Shown here piece by piece: positions 19,128-28,980 of a stretch of DNA of 64,000 bases (positions are counted from its first letter, which is position 1; the number at the start of each line of letters is the position of its first letter). The position numbers and the translations under genes were made by a program. The DNA is from Psittacicella hinzii (GTDB lineage Bacteria > Pseudomonadota > Gammaproteobacteria > Enterobacterales > Psittacicellaceae), in assembly GCF_003585885.1 (NCBI RefSeq), contig NZ_NRHC01000016.1:1-64000 (forward strand), given 5' to 3'. The notes under the pieces are model-generated. The model had not been told where the DNA came from. It did no database searches and saw only the letters and a list, made by a program, of their open reading frames with translations.

Positions 19128-21890
19128 ATGAGTGAATTAAATAATCAGTTTGCTGTGCAAATTAAAAATTTGCAACACTTTTATAAAAGTAAGCAAGCTA
19201 TTAAGGGAATTGATTTAAATATTCCTCGTGGTAAAACTATAGGTTTAATCGGTCCTGATGGAGTAGGTAAATCAACCTTATTATCCTTAATAGCAGGCGT
19301 AAAGATAATTCAAGAAGGAACGGTTGAAGTCTTTGAAAAGGATATAGCTAAAAAAGCTAATCGAGACATTCTTGCACATGAGATTGCTTTTATGCCTCAA
19401 GGTTTAGGAAAAAATCTATATCCAACTTTAACCATTAACGAAAATATAGAGTTTCATGCAAATTTATTTGGTTTAAACAAGAGTGAAAGAAAAGTAAGAA
19501 TTGAAAGACTTTTAAAAGCTACAGGTTTATATCCATTTAGAGATCGTCCTGCTGGTAAATTGTCTGGGGGAATGAAACAAAAGTTAAGTCTTTGTTGTGC
19601 TCTTATCCATAGTCCTAAACTTTTAATTCTTGATGAACCAACAACTGGGGTAGATCCATTATCACGTCGTCAGTTCTGGGAACTTGTTGAAAGTTTAAGA
19701 GCAGAGAGTACTGATATGACTGTTCTTGTTGCTACAGCTTATATTGATGAAGCGCAGCAATTCGAATATTTGTTAGCAATGGATGACGGGGTTGTTATTG
19801 CCAATGACTTAACCGCTTCGGTTTTAAGAGATACAAATAGTGATACTCTTGAACAAGCCTATATGAAGCTTTTACCAGAAGAAAAACGTGGTAAAGTTGA
19901 TGGCTTTGAAATCCCTCCATTTATCCATGACCCAAATGAACCTCCTGTAATTGAAGCACATAACCTTACTAAAAAGTTTGGTAACTTTGTTTCGGTTGAC
20001 AATGTTAACTTTGAAATCCCTAGGGGAGAGATCTTTGGTTTCCTTGGATCTAATGGTTGTGGTAAATCTACAACTATGAAGATGTTAACAGGTCTGTTAG
20101 AGCCAACAGAGGGTGAAGCGAAACTATTAGGTAAAGTTTTAGATGCTTCAGACATGGAAACTCGTAAACTTGTTGGTTACATGTCACAAGCTTTTAGTTT
20201 ATACGAAGAGTTAACAGTAAGAGATAATCTTATGCTCCACGCAAAACTCTTTGCTCTACCTAAAGATAAGTGGAATGAAACTGTTGATAATTCCTTAAAG
20301 CAATTCGCTTTAGATGATTATGCTAACAATAAACCAAAAGACTTACCTCTAGGGATTAAACAAAGATTACAGTTAGCTGCAGCTTGTTTACATAAGCCTG
20401 AAGTTTTAATTCTTGATGAACCTACTTCAGGGGTTGATCCAGCTGCTCGTGATATGTTCTGGGAATACCTAATTGACCTTTCTCGTAAAGATAAAATAAC
20501 TATCTTTATCACAACTCACTTTATGAATGAAGCGATGCGTTGTGATCGTATTTCTTTAATGGATAAAGGTAAGGTATTAGCTTTAGGTACGCCTGTAGAA
20601 TTACAAGAAGAGAAAAATTGTGAAACTCTTGAAGAAGCATTTATAGAGTATCTGCTTGACAATATGCCTCAAGAGGAAAAACATGAAGAAAGCTCTGAAG
20701 TAAAAGAAGATACAAAATTACCGACAAATTTAGATAGTAAACCTAAACAAAGATCTCCATTAGTTAATTGGTTTGCTTTAGTATTTGCCTTTACTAAACG
20801 TGAAGCGGTTGAATTATTACGAGATAAAATTCGTTTATTCTTTGCAGTTGGTGGCGCCTTAATGCTTTTCCTTTCAATGGGATCTAGTATTTCTTTCGAC
20901 GTAAAACCTGTGAAGTATGTAGTAGTTGATAATGATAATTCATCACTTAGCTATCAACTACGTGAAACTTTACATGGATCTAATTACTTAGAGAATATAG
21001 GTGACTACACTGGTCCGATTAACGAAGAGAAAATTTTCCAATCAACAGCAGCCAAAATTATTTTTGAGATTCCTGCGGAGTTTGGTAAAAAACTTCTCAA
21101 TGGTGACCAACCTAATATTGGCGTTTTTATTGATGGTACTTATCCTTCAATTGCTGAAAATGCTGTAGGTATTTCTCAAGCTGTACTACAAACATTTTTA
21201 GCAGACTTTTATAAGAGTCAAGGAATTGTTGTTTCAGGTTCCTCTGGTGCAAATATTGTAGAAAGATATATTTACAACCAAGATTTTAAGAGTGTGTATG
21301 CAATTAGTCCGGGGGTAATCATGCTTGCTATGGTTTTAATACCAGCAATCATGATGGCTGTTGGCGTTGTTAGGGAAAAAGAAATTGGTTCAATTATGAA
21401 CTTATATGGTTCTCCTGCTAGTAAATTACAGTTTTTACTAGGAAAACAATTACCATATGTATTTCTTTCAACTATAAGTTTTACTTTCTTGGTTTTATCA
21501 GCCGTCTTTATTTTCCAGGTACCGATTAAAGGTTCAGTATTTGCTCTATTTTTAGGTGGCTTTTTAGTATCTTTAGCTTCTACTGGGTTCGGTATGCTAA
21601 TTTCTAGTTTTGTAGGTTCGCAAATTGCAGGACTATTCTTAACTGCAATTATAGCTATGATTCCATCAGTAAACTTCTCTGGTTTAATTACCCCTACTTC
21701 GACTTTATCTTATCCATTACAAGCTGTTTCACATTTATTACCTGGTGCTTGGTTCCAGAAAATCAGCTTAGGAGCTTTTACTAAGGGATTAGGATTCACA
21801 AGCTTTATATCACTATACTTAGGTTTAATTGCGATTTATCTAGTGTATATTTCTTTAGGAACTCTATTCCTTAAAAAGCAGGAGAAGTAA
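19128..21890 (+). CDS. rbbA: RbbA-type ABC transporter: two ATPase domains fused to an ABC-2 permease
   Basis: 920 residues, close to E. coli RbbA (YhiH, 911). Nucleotide-binding domain 1 has Walker A GPDGVGKST (about 43-51), MPQGLGKNLY, signature LSGGMKQKL and LILDEPTTGVDPLSRRQFW. Domain 2 has Walker A GSNGCGKST (about 308-316), a degenerate signature LPLGIKQRL and LILDEPTSGVDPAARDMFW. The C-terminal third (about 550-920) is an ABC-2 permease with one N-terminal and about five C-terminal membrane helices and a large periplasmic loop. E. coli RbbA was also reported to associate with ribosomes. The operon context here argues for export. The yhhJ-like permease starts at the next base. Confidence 0.9.
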   Translation: MSELNNQFAVQIKNLQHFYKSKQAIKGIDLNIPRGKTIGLIGPDGVGKSTLLSLIAGVKIIQEGTVEVFEKDIAKKANRDILAHEIAFMPQGLGKNLYPTLTINENIEFHANLFGLNKSERKVRIERLLKATGLYPFRDRPAGKLSGGMKQKLSLCCALIHSPKLLILDEPTTGVDPLSRRQFWELVESLRAESTDMTVLVATAYIDEAQQFEYLLAMDDGVVIANDLTASVLRDTNSDTLEQAYMKLLPEEKRGKVDGFEIPPFIHDPNEPPVIEAHNLTKKFGNFVSVDNVNFEIPRGEIFGFLGSNGCGKSTTMKMLTGLLEPTEGEAKLLGKVLDASDMETRKLVGYMSQAFSLYEELTVRDNLMLHAKLFALPKDKWNETVDNSLKQFALDDYANNKPKDLPLGIKQRLQLAAACLHKPEVLILDEPTSGVDPAARDMFWEYLIDLSRKDKITIFITTHFMNEAMRCDRISLMDKGKVLALGTPVELQEEKNCETLEEAFIEYLLDNMPQEEKHEESSEVKEDTKLPTNLDSKPKQRSPLVNWFALVFAFTKREAVELLRDKIRLFFAVGGALMLFLSMGSSISFDVKPVKYVVVDNDNSSLSYQLRETLHGSNYLENIGDYTGPINEEKIFQSTAAKIIFEIPAEFGKKLLNGDQPNIGVFIDGTYPSIAENAVGISQAVLQTFLADFYKSQGIVVSGSSGANIVERYIYNQDFKSVYAISPGVIMLAMVLIPAIMMAVGVVREKEIGSIMNLYGSPASKLQFLLGKQLPYVFLSTISFTFLVLSAVFIFQVPIKGSVFALFLGGFLVSLASTGFGMLISSFVGSQIAGLFLTAIIAMIPSVNFSGLITPTSTLSYPLQAVSHLLPGAWFQKISLGAFTKGLGFTSFISLYLGLIAIYLVYISLGTLFLKKQEK

Positions 21891-23015
21891 ATGTTAAATT
21901 GGTTCAAAAATGTAATTTATTTATCCGGGAAAGAGGCTAAAAGTCTATTATCTGATCCGATTCTGTTAGTATTAGTTGTCTACGTATTTACAGTTGCGGT
22001 TTATACCATTTCAAATATGCCTACCACAGAAATTAAAAATGCTTCTGTGGCGGTAGTTGATTATGATAAATCGTCATTAACTTATAAGTTACGTGATAGC
22101 TTAAGAAAACCAAGTTTCAAACAAGTAGAAGAAATACCTTATGCTGAGATTGATGAAAGTATGGATAAAGGAAAATATACTTTTGTCATTATCTTTCCAG
22201 CAAATTTTGAAAAGTCATATTTACAAAATGACAACCCTGAAATTCAAATCCTAATTGATGCAACTGCTATGACGCAAGCAGGGGTTGGGGTTAGTTACAT
22301 TAAACAAATATTTAATGGGGAAATTAGAGATTACTTTAACCAAGAGAGTGCTTCTTTACCGATTAATGCTCAAGTTAATGTGTTATTTAACCCTAACTAC
22401 TACAGTAGTTGGTACATGGGAACCAACCAAATTAGTGGTTTCTTAACCTTACTAATTCTGATGCTAGTTGGGGCGGCAATTATCAGGGAGAAAGAAAGAG
22501 GAACAATTGAACACTTATTAGTAATGCCTGTAAGTTCAAGTGAAATAGCTTCGGCAAAAATTTTAACTAATGGTTTAGTTCTACTTGCAGCTTCAACCTT
22601 ATCATTGATTTTCTCGATAAAATTAGTAATTGGTGTGCCTTATTCGTTAATGCAATTACCATTATTTATTTTAGGAGCTGCTGTTTTTCTTTTTACAGTT
22701 TCTTCTTTAGGTATTCTATTAGCTGTAATTGCTCCAACTTTACCGCAATTTGCGCTAATTTGTTTACCAACTTTCATGGTTTTAAATCTTTTATCAGGAT
22801 CAATGTCTCCGGTAGAAAATATGCCTACAGTGGCTTACTCAATTAGTCAATTATTACCAACTACCATTTTCAATGGTTATGTAGGTAATATTATTTTCCG
22901 CGGAGCAGGAATTTCTGATGTATGGCCTGCGTTAGTTAAGTTATCAGCTATTGGTGTTGTTTTTATAACTATAGCTTTTATGAAATTTAAAACCATGCTT
23001 TCGAGACAAAGTTAA
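21891..23015 (+). CDS. yhhJ: ABC-2 type permease (YhhJ-like)
   Basis: Second membrane half of the exporter. The 374 residues have an N-terminal membrane segment (about 24-42), a large periplasmic loop resembling that of the preceding protein (AVVDYDKSSLTYKLRDSLRKP versus VVDNDNSSLSYQLRETL) and five or six C-terminal segments, with the REKERGTIEHLLVMPVS-type cytoplasmic coupling motif. The ATG immediately follows the rbbA TAA, indicating coupled translation and a one-to-one complex. Confidence 0.9.
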   Translation: MLNWFKNVIYLSGKEAKSLLSDPILLVLVVYVFTVAVYTISNMPTTEIKNASVAVVDYDKSSLTYKLRDSLRKPSFKQVEEIPYAEIDESMDKGKYTFVIIFPANFEKSYLQNDNPEIQILIDATAMTQAGVGVSYIKQIFNGEIRDYFNQESASLPINAQVNVLFNPNYYSSWYMGTNQISGFLTLLILMLVGAAIIREKERGTIEHLLVMPVSSSEIASAKILTNGLVLLAASTLSLIFSIKLVIGVPYSLMQLPLFILGAAVFLFTVSSLGILLAVIAPTLPQFALICLPTFMVLNLLSGSMSPVENMPTVAYSISQLLPTTIFNGYVGNIIFRGAGISDVWPALVKLSAIGVVFITIAFMKFKTMLSRQS

Positions 23016-23017
23016 TT

Positions 23018-24421
23018 ATGAAAATTCTTACATCTACGGCTTTAGTAGTATTTGCTTTTACCTTGTCAGCTTGTACTACTTCGGTAAACCAAAAATCTAG
23101 CGTCGAAGTTCCTACACAATACCAAGTAGCAAATAATTTAACAACAAATCAACAAAACATTGCTCAATGGTGGTTAAATTGGAATGATGCTACTTTAACT
23201 TCTTTAATTGAACAAGGCTTAAAAAACAATCTAGACTTAGCTTTAGCCCAAGCACGATTAGAACAAGCTGGTGCTTATAGCAATTATGCTAAAGCAGATC
23301 AAGGTCCTACGGTTGGGGTAAGTGCTTCGAGTACTGCTAATCGTTCAAAAGTAGAAATTCCAGGCCTGTATGATATGCCGTACACAAATAGAAGTTTTGT
23401 TTATGGTGGGGTATCAGCTAGCTGGGAAGTTGATATTTTTGGGAAAAAGCGTTCAGATGCTGCTGCAGCATACTTTCAAGCATTAGCTAGTCAGGATCAG
23501 CTATATGCAACCCAAGTTTTAATAACTGGACAAATTGCGCAAAGTTATTTTCAATTAAATGCGATTAACCAACAGCAAATTGTTTTACAAAAACAATTAG
23601 CTCAATTAAAGCGTTTAGAAGCGTATGTAAATGGACGTTTTAGAGCTGGTCAAGTGTTAGCAAGTGACCTAACTCAAGTTAAAGTACAGGTTAGCAAATT
23701 GGAAGCTACTTTAGCTTTAATTCCAGCACAAAGAGACGCTTTAATGCGTAGCCTAGCTATTTTAACTGGCAATAACTACCAAACGTTTAGTCTGGCTCTA
23801 GCAAGTGATTATAGTTTTGCTCTACCTGCAATTCCTTCATCTGGGCAACCAGTTGACTTATTAAATCGTCGTCCTGATTTAAAAGCTAAAGAAAACTTAG
23901 TAGAAGCAGCTGCTGCAAAAGTAGCTTCAGCAAAAGCGGATCTTTACCCACGCTTTAATTTTAGTTTCTTTGGTATGGGAGGACGCATTAATTTAGGTGG
24001 GGATATAGGGAGCGCAACCGCTAACGCAGGAATGTTAGGCTTAGATGTACAGTTACCTATTTTTACAAATGGACGTATTAAGTCTAATATAGCTTCTTCA
24101 AATGCTTCATTGAAAGCAGCTATGATCGAGTATGATAAAAACTTATTAGAAGCTCTGGTTGAAGTAGAAAATGCTTATCAACTTCAATTAAGCTTAGATA
24201 ATCAAGTTAATTATTATAAGCAAGCTTATAACTATGCTAAAACTCAAGATGAGCAGTTTTTAGTACTGTATAAGTATGGTGATAAGACTTTAGGTGATTC
24301 TATTAATGCGACTATTGAGAAGTATAACGCTGAGTTAACCTTAATAGACAGCAATTATCAAGCATCACTGAACATGATCAATCTTTACAAAGCCTTAGGT
24401 GGTGGTTGGTCACAAAATTAA
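23018..24421 (+). CDS. outer membrane efflux lipoprotein (NodT/CusC-type TolC family)
   Basis: Outer membrane channel of 467 residues. The signal peptide ends in lipobox LSAC (Cys19). A typical QWWLNWNDATL…LIEQGLKNNLDLALAQARLEQA segment opens two repeated outer-membrane-factor halves of amphipathic helices and beta strands, with LLNRRPDLKAKENLVEAA in the second. It starts 2 bases after yhhJ, so adaptor, ATPase/permease, permease and channel are one operon. E. coli yhiI-rbbA-yhhJ lacks a dedicated channel gene, so this version looks self-contained. The substrate is unknown. Confidence 0.9.
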   Translation: MKILTSTALVVFAFTLSACTTSVNQKSSVEVPTQYQVANNLTTNQQNIAQWWLNWNDATLTSLIEQGLKNNLDLALAQARLEQAGAYSNYAKADQGPTVGVSASSTANRSKVEIPGLYDMPYTNRSFVYGGVSASWEVDIFGKKRSDAAAAYFQALASQDQLYATQVLITGQIAQSYFQLNAINQQQIVLQKQLAQLKRLEAYVNGRFRAGQVLASDLTQVKVQVSKLEATLALIPAQRDALMRSLAILTGNNYQTFSLALASDYSFALPAIPSSGQPVDLLNRRPDLKAKENLVEAAAAKVASAKADLYPRFNFSFFGMGGRINLGGDIGSATANAGMLGLDVQLPIFTNGRIKSNIASSNASLKAAMIEYDKNLLEALVEVENAYQLQLSLDNQVNYYKQAYNYAKTQDEQFLVLYKYGDKTLGDSINATIEKYNAELTLIDSNYQASLNMINLYKALGGGWSQN

Positions 24422-24437
24422 TTATTAGCTAAATTGG

Positions 24438-24466
24438 GTTCCATAAGTAATTATGGAACTTTTTCT
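24438..24466 (+). terminator. intrinsic terminator of the exporter operon
   Basis: GTTCCATAA (24438-24446) / TTATGGAAC (24451-24459) with loop GTAA, then TTTTTCTTTT. Confidence 0.85.
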
Positions 24467-24522
24467 TTTGGCAAAATTTCTTGTTTGGCTGTAGGAATAC
24501 TTGCAGTAATTTTTGATAAAAA

Positions 24523-24557
24523 AATAACAGTTTCGGTTTTAAACCGAAACTGTTATT
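24523..24557 (-). terminator. intrinsic terminator after pgsA
   Basis: 17-bp stem AATAACAGTTTCGGTTT / AAACCGAAACTGTTATT. On the minus strand it is followed by UUUUUUU. It ends the lysC-pgsA transcript. Confidence 0.88.
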
Positions 24558-24571
24558 AAAATGCGTATAAG

Positions 24572-25204
24572 TTATTTCTTTTCTTCTAATTCGCTAACTG
24601 ATTTAAAGCCTATAATGAGATAATCGATCATAGACCAGATAGTTAGTACAACTGCTAACCACACTAAACCAATACTCATGTGTTCAATCCAGTACATGCC
24701 TTCATAAATGTCTGAATAACGGTTTGGACGCCATAAAAGAAAGCAGATTGCTGTCATTTGTGCGGTAGTTTTGATTTTACCTAAGTAAGAAACTGCAACT
24801 TTTGAAGATTTACCTAAGCTAGCCATCCATTCTCTTAGTGAGGAAACTATTATCTCACGACACAGAACAATGATTGCAGCAATGGTTACTAAAATATCAT
24901 TTTGCTTAAATAGATAATCAAATGAGCTGTTTCTGTAGTAGGTATACTCATAAACAATTAAAACTAGAGCAACACAGACAATTAATTTATCAGCTACAGG
25001 ATCTAGGAATTTACCAAAATTAGACACTGCGTTTAATTTTCTAGCAAGGAAGCCATCAATCCAGTCAGTAACTGATGCAATTAAAAAGATTAATGCTGTA
25101 TAAAAATGAGCCGCTCTTGGTGCTAAACTAAAATAAACTACGACCATTAAAGGTATAAGTAGTAAACGAAAAAGGGTAAAGTATGTAGGTATTGTTATAC
25201 GCAT
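24572..25204 (-). CDS. pgsA: CDP-diacylglycerol-glycerol-3-phosphate 3-phosphatidyltransferase
   Basis: Inner-membrane enzyme making phosphatidylglycerol phosphate, the committed step to PG and cardiolipin. The 210 residues have four to six membrane helices and the CDP-alcohol phosphotransferase signature D-G-x2-A-R-x8-G-x3-D-x3-D, seen as DWIDGFLARK…GKFLDPVADK (about 47-75). An insertion or longer loop lies around YTYYRNSSFDYLFKQND. AAGGAA precedes the ATG. It follows lysC by 26 bases. Confidence 0.94.
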   Translation of the reverse strand: MRITIPTYFTLFRLLLIPLMVVVYFSLAPRAAHFYTALIFLIASVTDWIDGFLARKLNAVSNFGKFLDPVADKLIVCVALVLIVYEYTYYRNSSFDYLFKQNDILVTIAAIIVLCREIIVSSLREWMASLGKSSKVAVSYLGKIKTTAQMTAICFLLWRPNRYSDIYEGMYWIEHMSIGLVWLAVVLTIWSMIDYLIIGFKSVSELEEKK

Positions 25205-25218
25205 TTATTTTCCTTAAA

Positions 25219-25240
25219 GTTACTCAAAAGTTACTCAAAA
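25219..25240. repeat. 11-bp tandem repeat across the lysC stop
   Basis: GTTACTCAAAA occurs twice head to tail (25219-25229 and 25230-25240). The right copy contains the lysC stop codon and last codons, so the left copy looks like a local duplication of the gene end. Confidence 0.7.
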
Positions 25241-26580
25241 AGATTTTTGTGTAACTGAGTAATTGTTGAGTCAGCTTTATCAGCAGGTACTAGGAAACAA
25301 ATATTATAGTCACATGCACCTTGACAAACCATTCTGAATGAAGAGTTGTCTAGAGCTTGTAAAGCTTTAGTTAAACCTGAAGTCTGAGATAATTTATTAC
25401 CAATTAAAGCAATTAAACTATAGTTGTGTTCAATTTTTACAGAACCTAACTCATTTAATTCTGCTAATAAATCAGGGTTTTCTAGAGAACCATGGTTTAA
25501 GTTTTGTTTATGATCAACTGTTACAGCAAGAGCTACTTCAGATGTTGTTACACAGTCAATCACAACATTGTATTTTGAGAAAATACTAAAAACTTTTGAT
25601 AAGAAACCAGAAGTACCTAGCATTTTTAAGCTTGAAATCGTAAGAATTGATTGATTTCTTTTGAAAGCCACACCTCTAAATGTTGGTGGATTAACAACTT
25701 CTTTAGTAATCCAAGTACCACCAGATGATGGGTCTTTACTATTACCAATAAATACTGGAATATTAGCACGTACAGCCGGTAAAATTGTTGCAGGGTGTAA
25801 TACCTTAGCACCAAAGATAGCCATTTCAGATGCTTCTTTAAAACTAATAGTTTCAATTCTTTGAGCGTTACTAACAATTCGAGGATCTGTTGTGTAAATA
25901 CCTGAAACGTCAGTCCAAATATGACAAGCTTGAGCGTCAATAATTTCAGCAAATAAAGCTGCTGAATAATCAGAACCACCACGTCCTAATAGAGTAGTTT
26001 TACCTTCAGTTTCTTGACCAATAAATCCTTGAGTGATAACTTTAGTTTCAGGTTCTTTTAATAAATCTAAAACTACAGGTGCATTTTGTAGAGTTTGTTC
26101 TAGATCCACAGTAGCTTCTGAGAAGTTCTCATTTGTTTTAATTACTTCACGAGCATCTAGATATTCAGCTCTAGCACCTTGCTCTTTACATAAATGAGTA
26201 AATATCATGGTAGACATTAGCTCACCATGACCTACGATTGCAGCCGCTAAAGCATCATTAGTTGATAAGCTAGCAGCTTCAGATAAGCTAGAAATCTGCT
26301 TTAAACAAGATTCAATGCGTTGAGCAATTTCTTCAGGAAATTGTAGACGATTAATAATATTAAACTGAATTAACTTGATTTTTTCCAGAATTTCCTTACG
26401 CTTTTCTTTTTCACAACCTGAAGCTAATTCAATTAAAAGGTTGGTAACTCCAGCACTAGCACTTAGTACTACTACTCTAACGTTAGGATTACTGTTAATA
26501 ATGTTAAAACAATTTAACATTGCATCATAATCGGCAACAGATGTGCCTCCAAATTTGGCAACAATATAGTCTTGTGACAT
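25231..26580 (-). CDS. lysC: aspartokinase III
   Basis: Phosphorylates aspartate, the first step to lysine, diaminopimelate, threonine and methionine. The length, 449 residues, equals E. coli LysC. Motifs are the N-terminal KFGGTSVADYDAM, LGRGGSDYSA in the kinase domain and WTDVSGIYTTDPR, then C-terminal ACT domains (SIFSKYNVVIDCVTTSEVA…; SLIALIGNKLSQTSG). Monofunctional, with no homoserine dehydrogenase domain. No lysine riboswitch fits in the 145 bases between it and parC, so control is likely by allostery or by another factor. Confidence 0.95.
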   Translation of the reverse strand: MSQDYIVAKFGGTSVADYDAMLNCFNIINSNPNVRVVVLSASAGVTNLLIELASGCEKEKRKEILEKIKLIQFNIINRLQFPEEIAQRIESCLKQISSLSEAASLSTNDALAAAIVGHGELMSTMIFTHLCKEQGARAEYLDAREVIKTNENFSEATVDLEQTLQNAPVVLDLLKEPETKVITQGFIGQETEGKTTLLGRGGSDYSAALFAEIIDAQACHIWTDVSGIYTTDPRIVSNAQRIETISFKEASEMAIFGAKVLHPATILPAVRANIPVFIGNSKDPSSGGTWITKEVVNPPTFRGVAFKRNQSILTISSLKMLGTSGFLSKVFSIFSKYNVVIDCVTTSEVALAVTVDHKQNLNHGSLENPDLLAELNELGSVKIEHNYSLIALIGNKLSQTSGLTKALQALDNSSFRMVCQGACDYNICFLVPADKADSTITQLHKNLFE

Positions 26581-26622
26581 AAAAATATTTAAAAAATTTT
26601 GCGTTGAATCTTAAAAATTATT

Positions 26623-26665
26623 AAAGGTAAAATTCCTACTACTATAGTAGTGTTATTTTACCTTT
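26623..26665 (-). terminator. terminator between parC and lysC
   Basis: AAAGGTAAAAT (26623-26633) / ATTTTACCTTT (26655-26665), with an inner stem CTACTA/TAGTAG. On the minus strand it follows parC and precedes lysC. Confidence 0.7.
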
Positions 26666-26725
26666 AAAGTTTTATTATTTCAGAGATATATTATATAAAA
26701 AATCTGACAATGAGGTAAAGCTTAA

Positions 26726-28975
26726 TTATTTCACAGTGATAATGCTATTAGGAGCAACAGAAACTGTTTTCTTACGTCCTTTATAACCACGGCTAGATTT
26801 TAAGCTATTTAAATCATTGGCACTGATTGGAATGCTTCGCTTACCACTCTGAATTAAAAGACTAGACTTATTATTTACAATAAATACATGCGCTAAAGAA
26901 TCATCATCTTCAAACTTAATTAATCTTACCCCAGAGCTTTTACTTCTAGCTGGAATTTCTTTAAGTTCAAATTTTAAAATTCTTCCTTGATTTGAAAGTA
27001 CTAGACATTCATATTGTCCAACAGGAGCTTCTTCACTATATTCTGTTGGTACAAGAATTGCTGAAAGTAATTCAGTAGTTTCTTCATCAAGACTAAAGAT
27101 TGCTTTACCGCCTTTATTTTTTGTTTCTAGATTAGCAACAGTAGTTAAGAAACCATTACCATCTGTTGAAGCAAGAAGAACAAATTGCTCTGGACTCGCA
27201 GTAAAAACACTTACAAGTTTAGTTTTGTCTTTGAAATTAACTAATTGAGAGATATGAGCTCCAGCACTTCTTAAATTTGGAATTTGATTTGGTTGGATGT
27301 TATAAACTCTACCAATTGAATCAAAAACGTATAAAGTATCAGTGCTTAAACATTTAATCTCTTGAGCAAAGCTATCGTTGTTACGATATTGAATATTCTC
27401 TAGATTAACCTCGTGACCCTTACCACAGCGGAATAAACCATTTTTAGAGATAACAACTGTAACAGGTTCACTTTCTACTTCAGGCTGAGTAACTACTAAT
27501 TTTTGTGATTGATACTCAACTAATTTACTTTTACGTTCATTACCAAATTTTGCTTTTGCTTCAATAAGTTCACTTTTGATTTGTTGATCAAAAGCTTTTT
27601 TATTTTCTAGAAGATGGTTAATCTGCTTTTGTTGCTTTAATAAACTACTTTTATTCTTACGTAGTTTGTCTTCTTCTAATTTAGCTAACTCGCGTACTCT
27701 TAGATCTAAAATTGCCGTAGCTTGTTCTTCTGTTAAAGCAAAAGTTGCAATTAGTTCTTCTTTAGCTTTAGGACTATAGCGAACTATTTCAATTACTTTA
27801 TCTAAGTTATTGAAAGCAATTAAAAAACCTTCAATACGCATTAGTTTACGAGCAATTATTGTTAATTCATGTTCGTAACGGCGACGTACTATCTCTTTTC
27901 TAAAGATTAGCCATTCACTTAAGATTTCAACTAACCCTTTAACTGCAGGTTTATCATTTAAACCTATCATATTTAGATTAACTCGTTGAGTTTTTTCTAA
28001 ATCAGTTAAGCTACAAAGTTGATTCATTAAGGCATTGACATCAGTTTTATTTCTTTTTAAATAAAGAATAATCTTTAATTCATTTTCCGAAGACTCATCA
28101 CGGATATCCAAGATATTAGTGATCTTTTTATCTTGGATAAGTTGAGCTATTTTCGGAATTAAATTTGGCGCTGCCTGAGCAGGTAGTTCCGTAATTGTAA
28201 TTTGCTCTTTTTCAGCGTGCCACACAGCTCGCTGACGAATAGTTCCTCTACCAGTTTTGTAAATCTCATAGAGTTCACTAAAGCTATTGTTAATTTCTGC
28301 TCCGGTAGGATAATCTGGACCTTGAATATGCTGCATCACTTCTTCAAGTTCAGCATGAGGTTTATCGATTAGTAAACAACAAGCATCAACTACCTCATTA
28401 ATATTATGAGGAGGAATGTCTGTTGCCATACCTACAGCAATTCCCGTAGTACCATTAAGAATAATATTAGGAAGAATAGCTGGGAGATAACGAGGTTCCT
28501 TTTCATCGCCAGTATAGTTATCCTGAAAATTAACATTACCAGAGTTTAACTCTGTTAGTAAAGCATTGGCATAAGGGCTTAAAAACGCTTCAGTGTAACG
28601 CATGGCAGCAAAGCCTTTGGGATCAAATACTTCCCCAAAGTTACCTTGTCCACCAATTAAAGGATAGCGGTATGAAAAGTTTTGCGCCATAATTACAAGT
28701 GATTCATAACAAGCAGAATCACCATGTGGGTGGAAACGACCTAAAACTTGACCTACGGTATAAGCTGACTTTTTTTTCTTGTCTTTAGAGTCAATACCTT
28801 CAATTGCCATAGTGTAAATAATACGGCGCTGTACAGGTTTTAACCCGTCACCAATGTAAGGTAAAACTCGATCCTTAATCACGTAAGTAGCATAGTTTAA
28901 ATAAGCTTCTTCGCAATATTGGGCTAAGTCAAACTCTTCTACCCCATCGTAGTTAATATTGTTTTTTGTACTCAT
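26726..28975 (-). CDS. parC: DNA topoisomerase IV subunit A
   Basis: Cleaves and rejoins DNA during chromosome decatenation. The 749 residues match E. coli ParC (752). The catalytic tyrosine is in [11 protein letters not shown] (about 120). The quinolone region [10 protein letters not shown] has the wild-type Ser and Glu. The C-terminal beta-pinwheel region is shorter in repeats, as in ParC rather than GyrA, and no GyrA box is seen. It starts 5 bases after parE. Confidence 0.95.
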   Translation of the reverse strand: MSTKNNINYDGVEEFDLAQYCEEAYLNYATYVIKDRVLPYIGDGLKPVQRRIIYTMAIEGIDSKDKKKKSAYTVGQVLGRFHPHGDSACYESLVIMAQNFSYRYPLIGGQGNFGEVFDPKGFAAMRYTEAFLSPYANALLTELNSGNVNFQDNYTGDEKEPRYLPAILPNIILNGTTGIAVGMATDIPPHNINEVVDACCLLIDKPHAELEEVMQHIQGPDYPTGAEINNSFSELYEIYKTGRGTIRQRAVWHAEKEQITITELPAQAAPNLIPKIAQLIQDKKITNILDIRDESSENELKIILYLKRNKTDVNALMNQLCSLTDLEKTQRVNLNMIGLNDKPAVKGLVEILSEWLIFRKEIVRRRYEHELTIIARKLMRIEGFLIAFNNLDKVIEIVRYSPKAKEELIATFALTEEQATAILDLRVRELAKLEEDKLRKNKSSLLKQQKQINHLLENKKAFDQQIKSELIEAKAKFGNERKSKLVEYQSQKLVVTQPEVESEPVTVVISKNGLFRCGKGHEVNLENIQYRNNDSFAQEIKCLSTDTLYVFDSIGRVYNIQPNQIPNLRSAGAHISQLVNFKDKTKLVSVFTASPEQFVLLASTDGNGFLTTVANLETKNKGGKAIFSLDEETTELLSAILVPTEYSEEAPVGQYECLVLSNQGRILKFELKEIPARSKSSGVRLIKFEDDDSLAHVFIVNNKSSLLIQSGKRSIPISANDLNSLKSSRGYKGRKKTVSVAPNSIITVK

Positions 28976-28980
28976 ATCAT

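Noticed and set aside
25626-25982. 118-codon minus-strand open frame inside lysC
   Set aside because: It is an out-of-frame shadow, Leu/Gln-rich with no family match, while the lysC frame has all family motifs.
26581-26725. Lysine riboswitch upstream of lysC
   Set aside because: The gap is only 145 bases and is largely taken by the parC terminator. The conserved multi-helix lysine aptamer is not visible.
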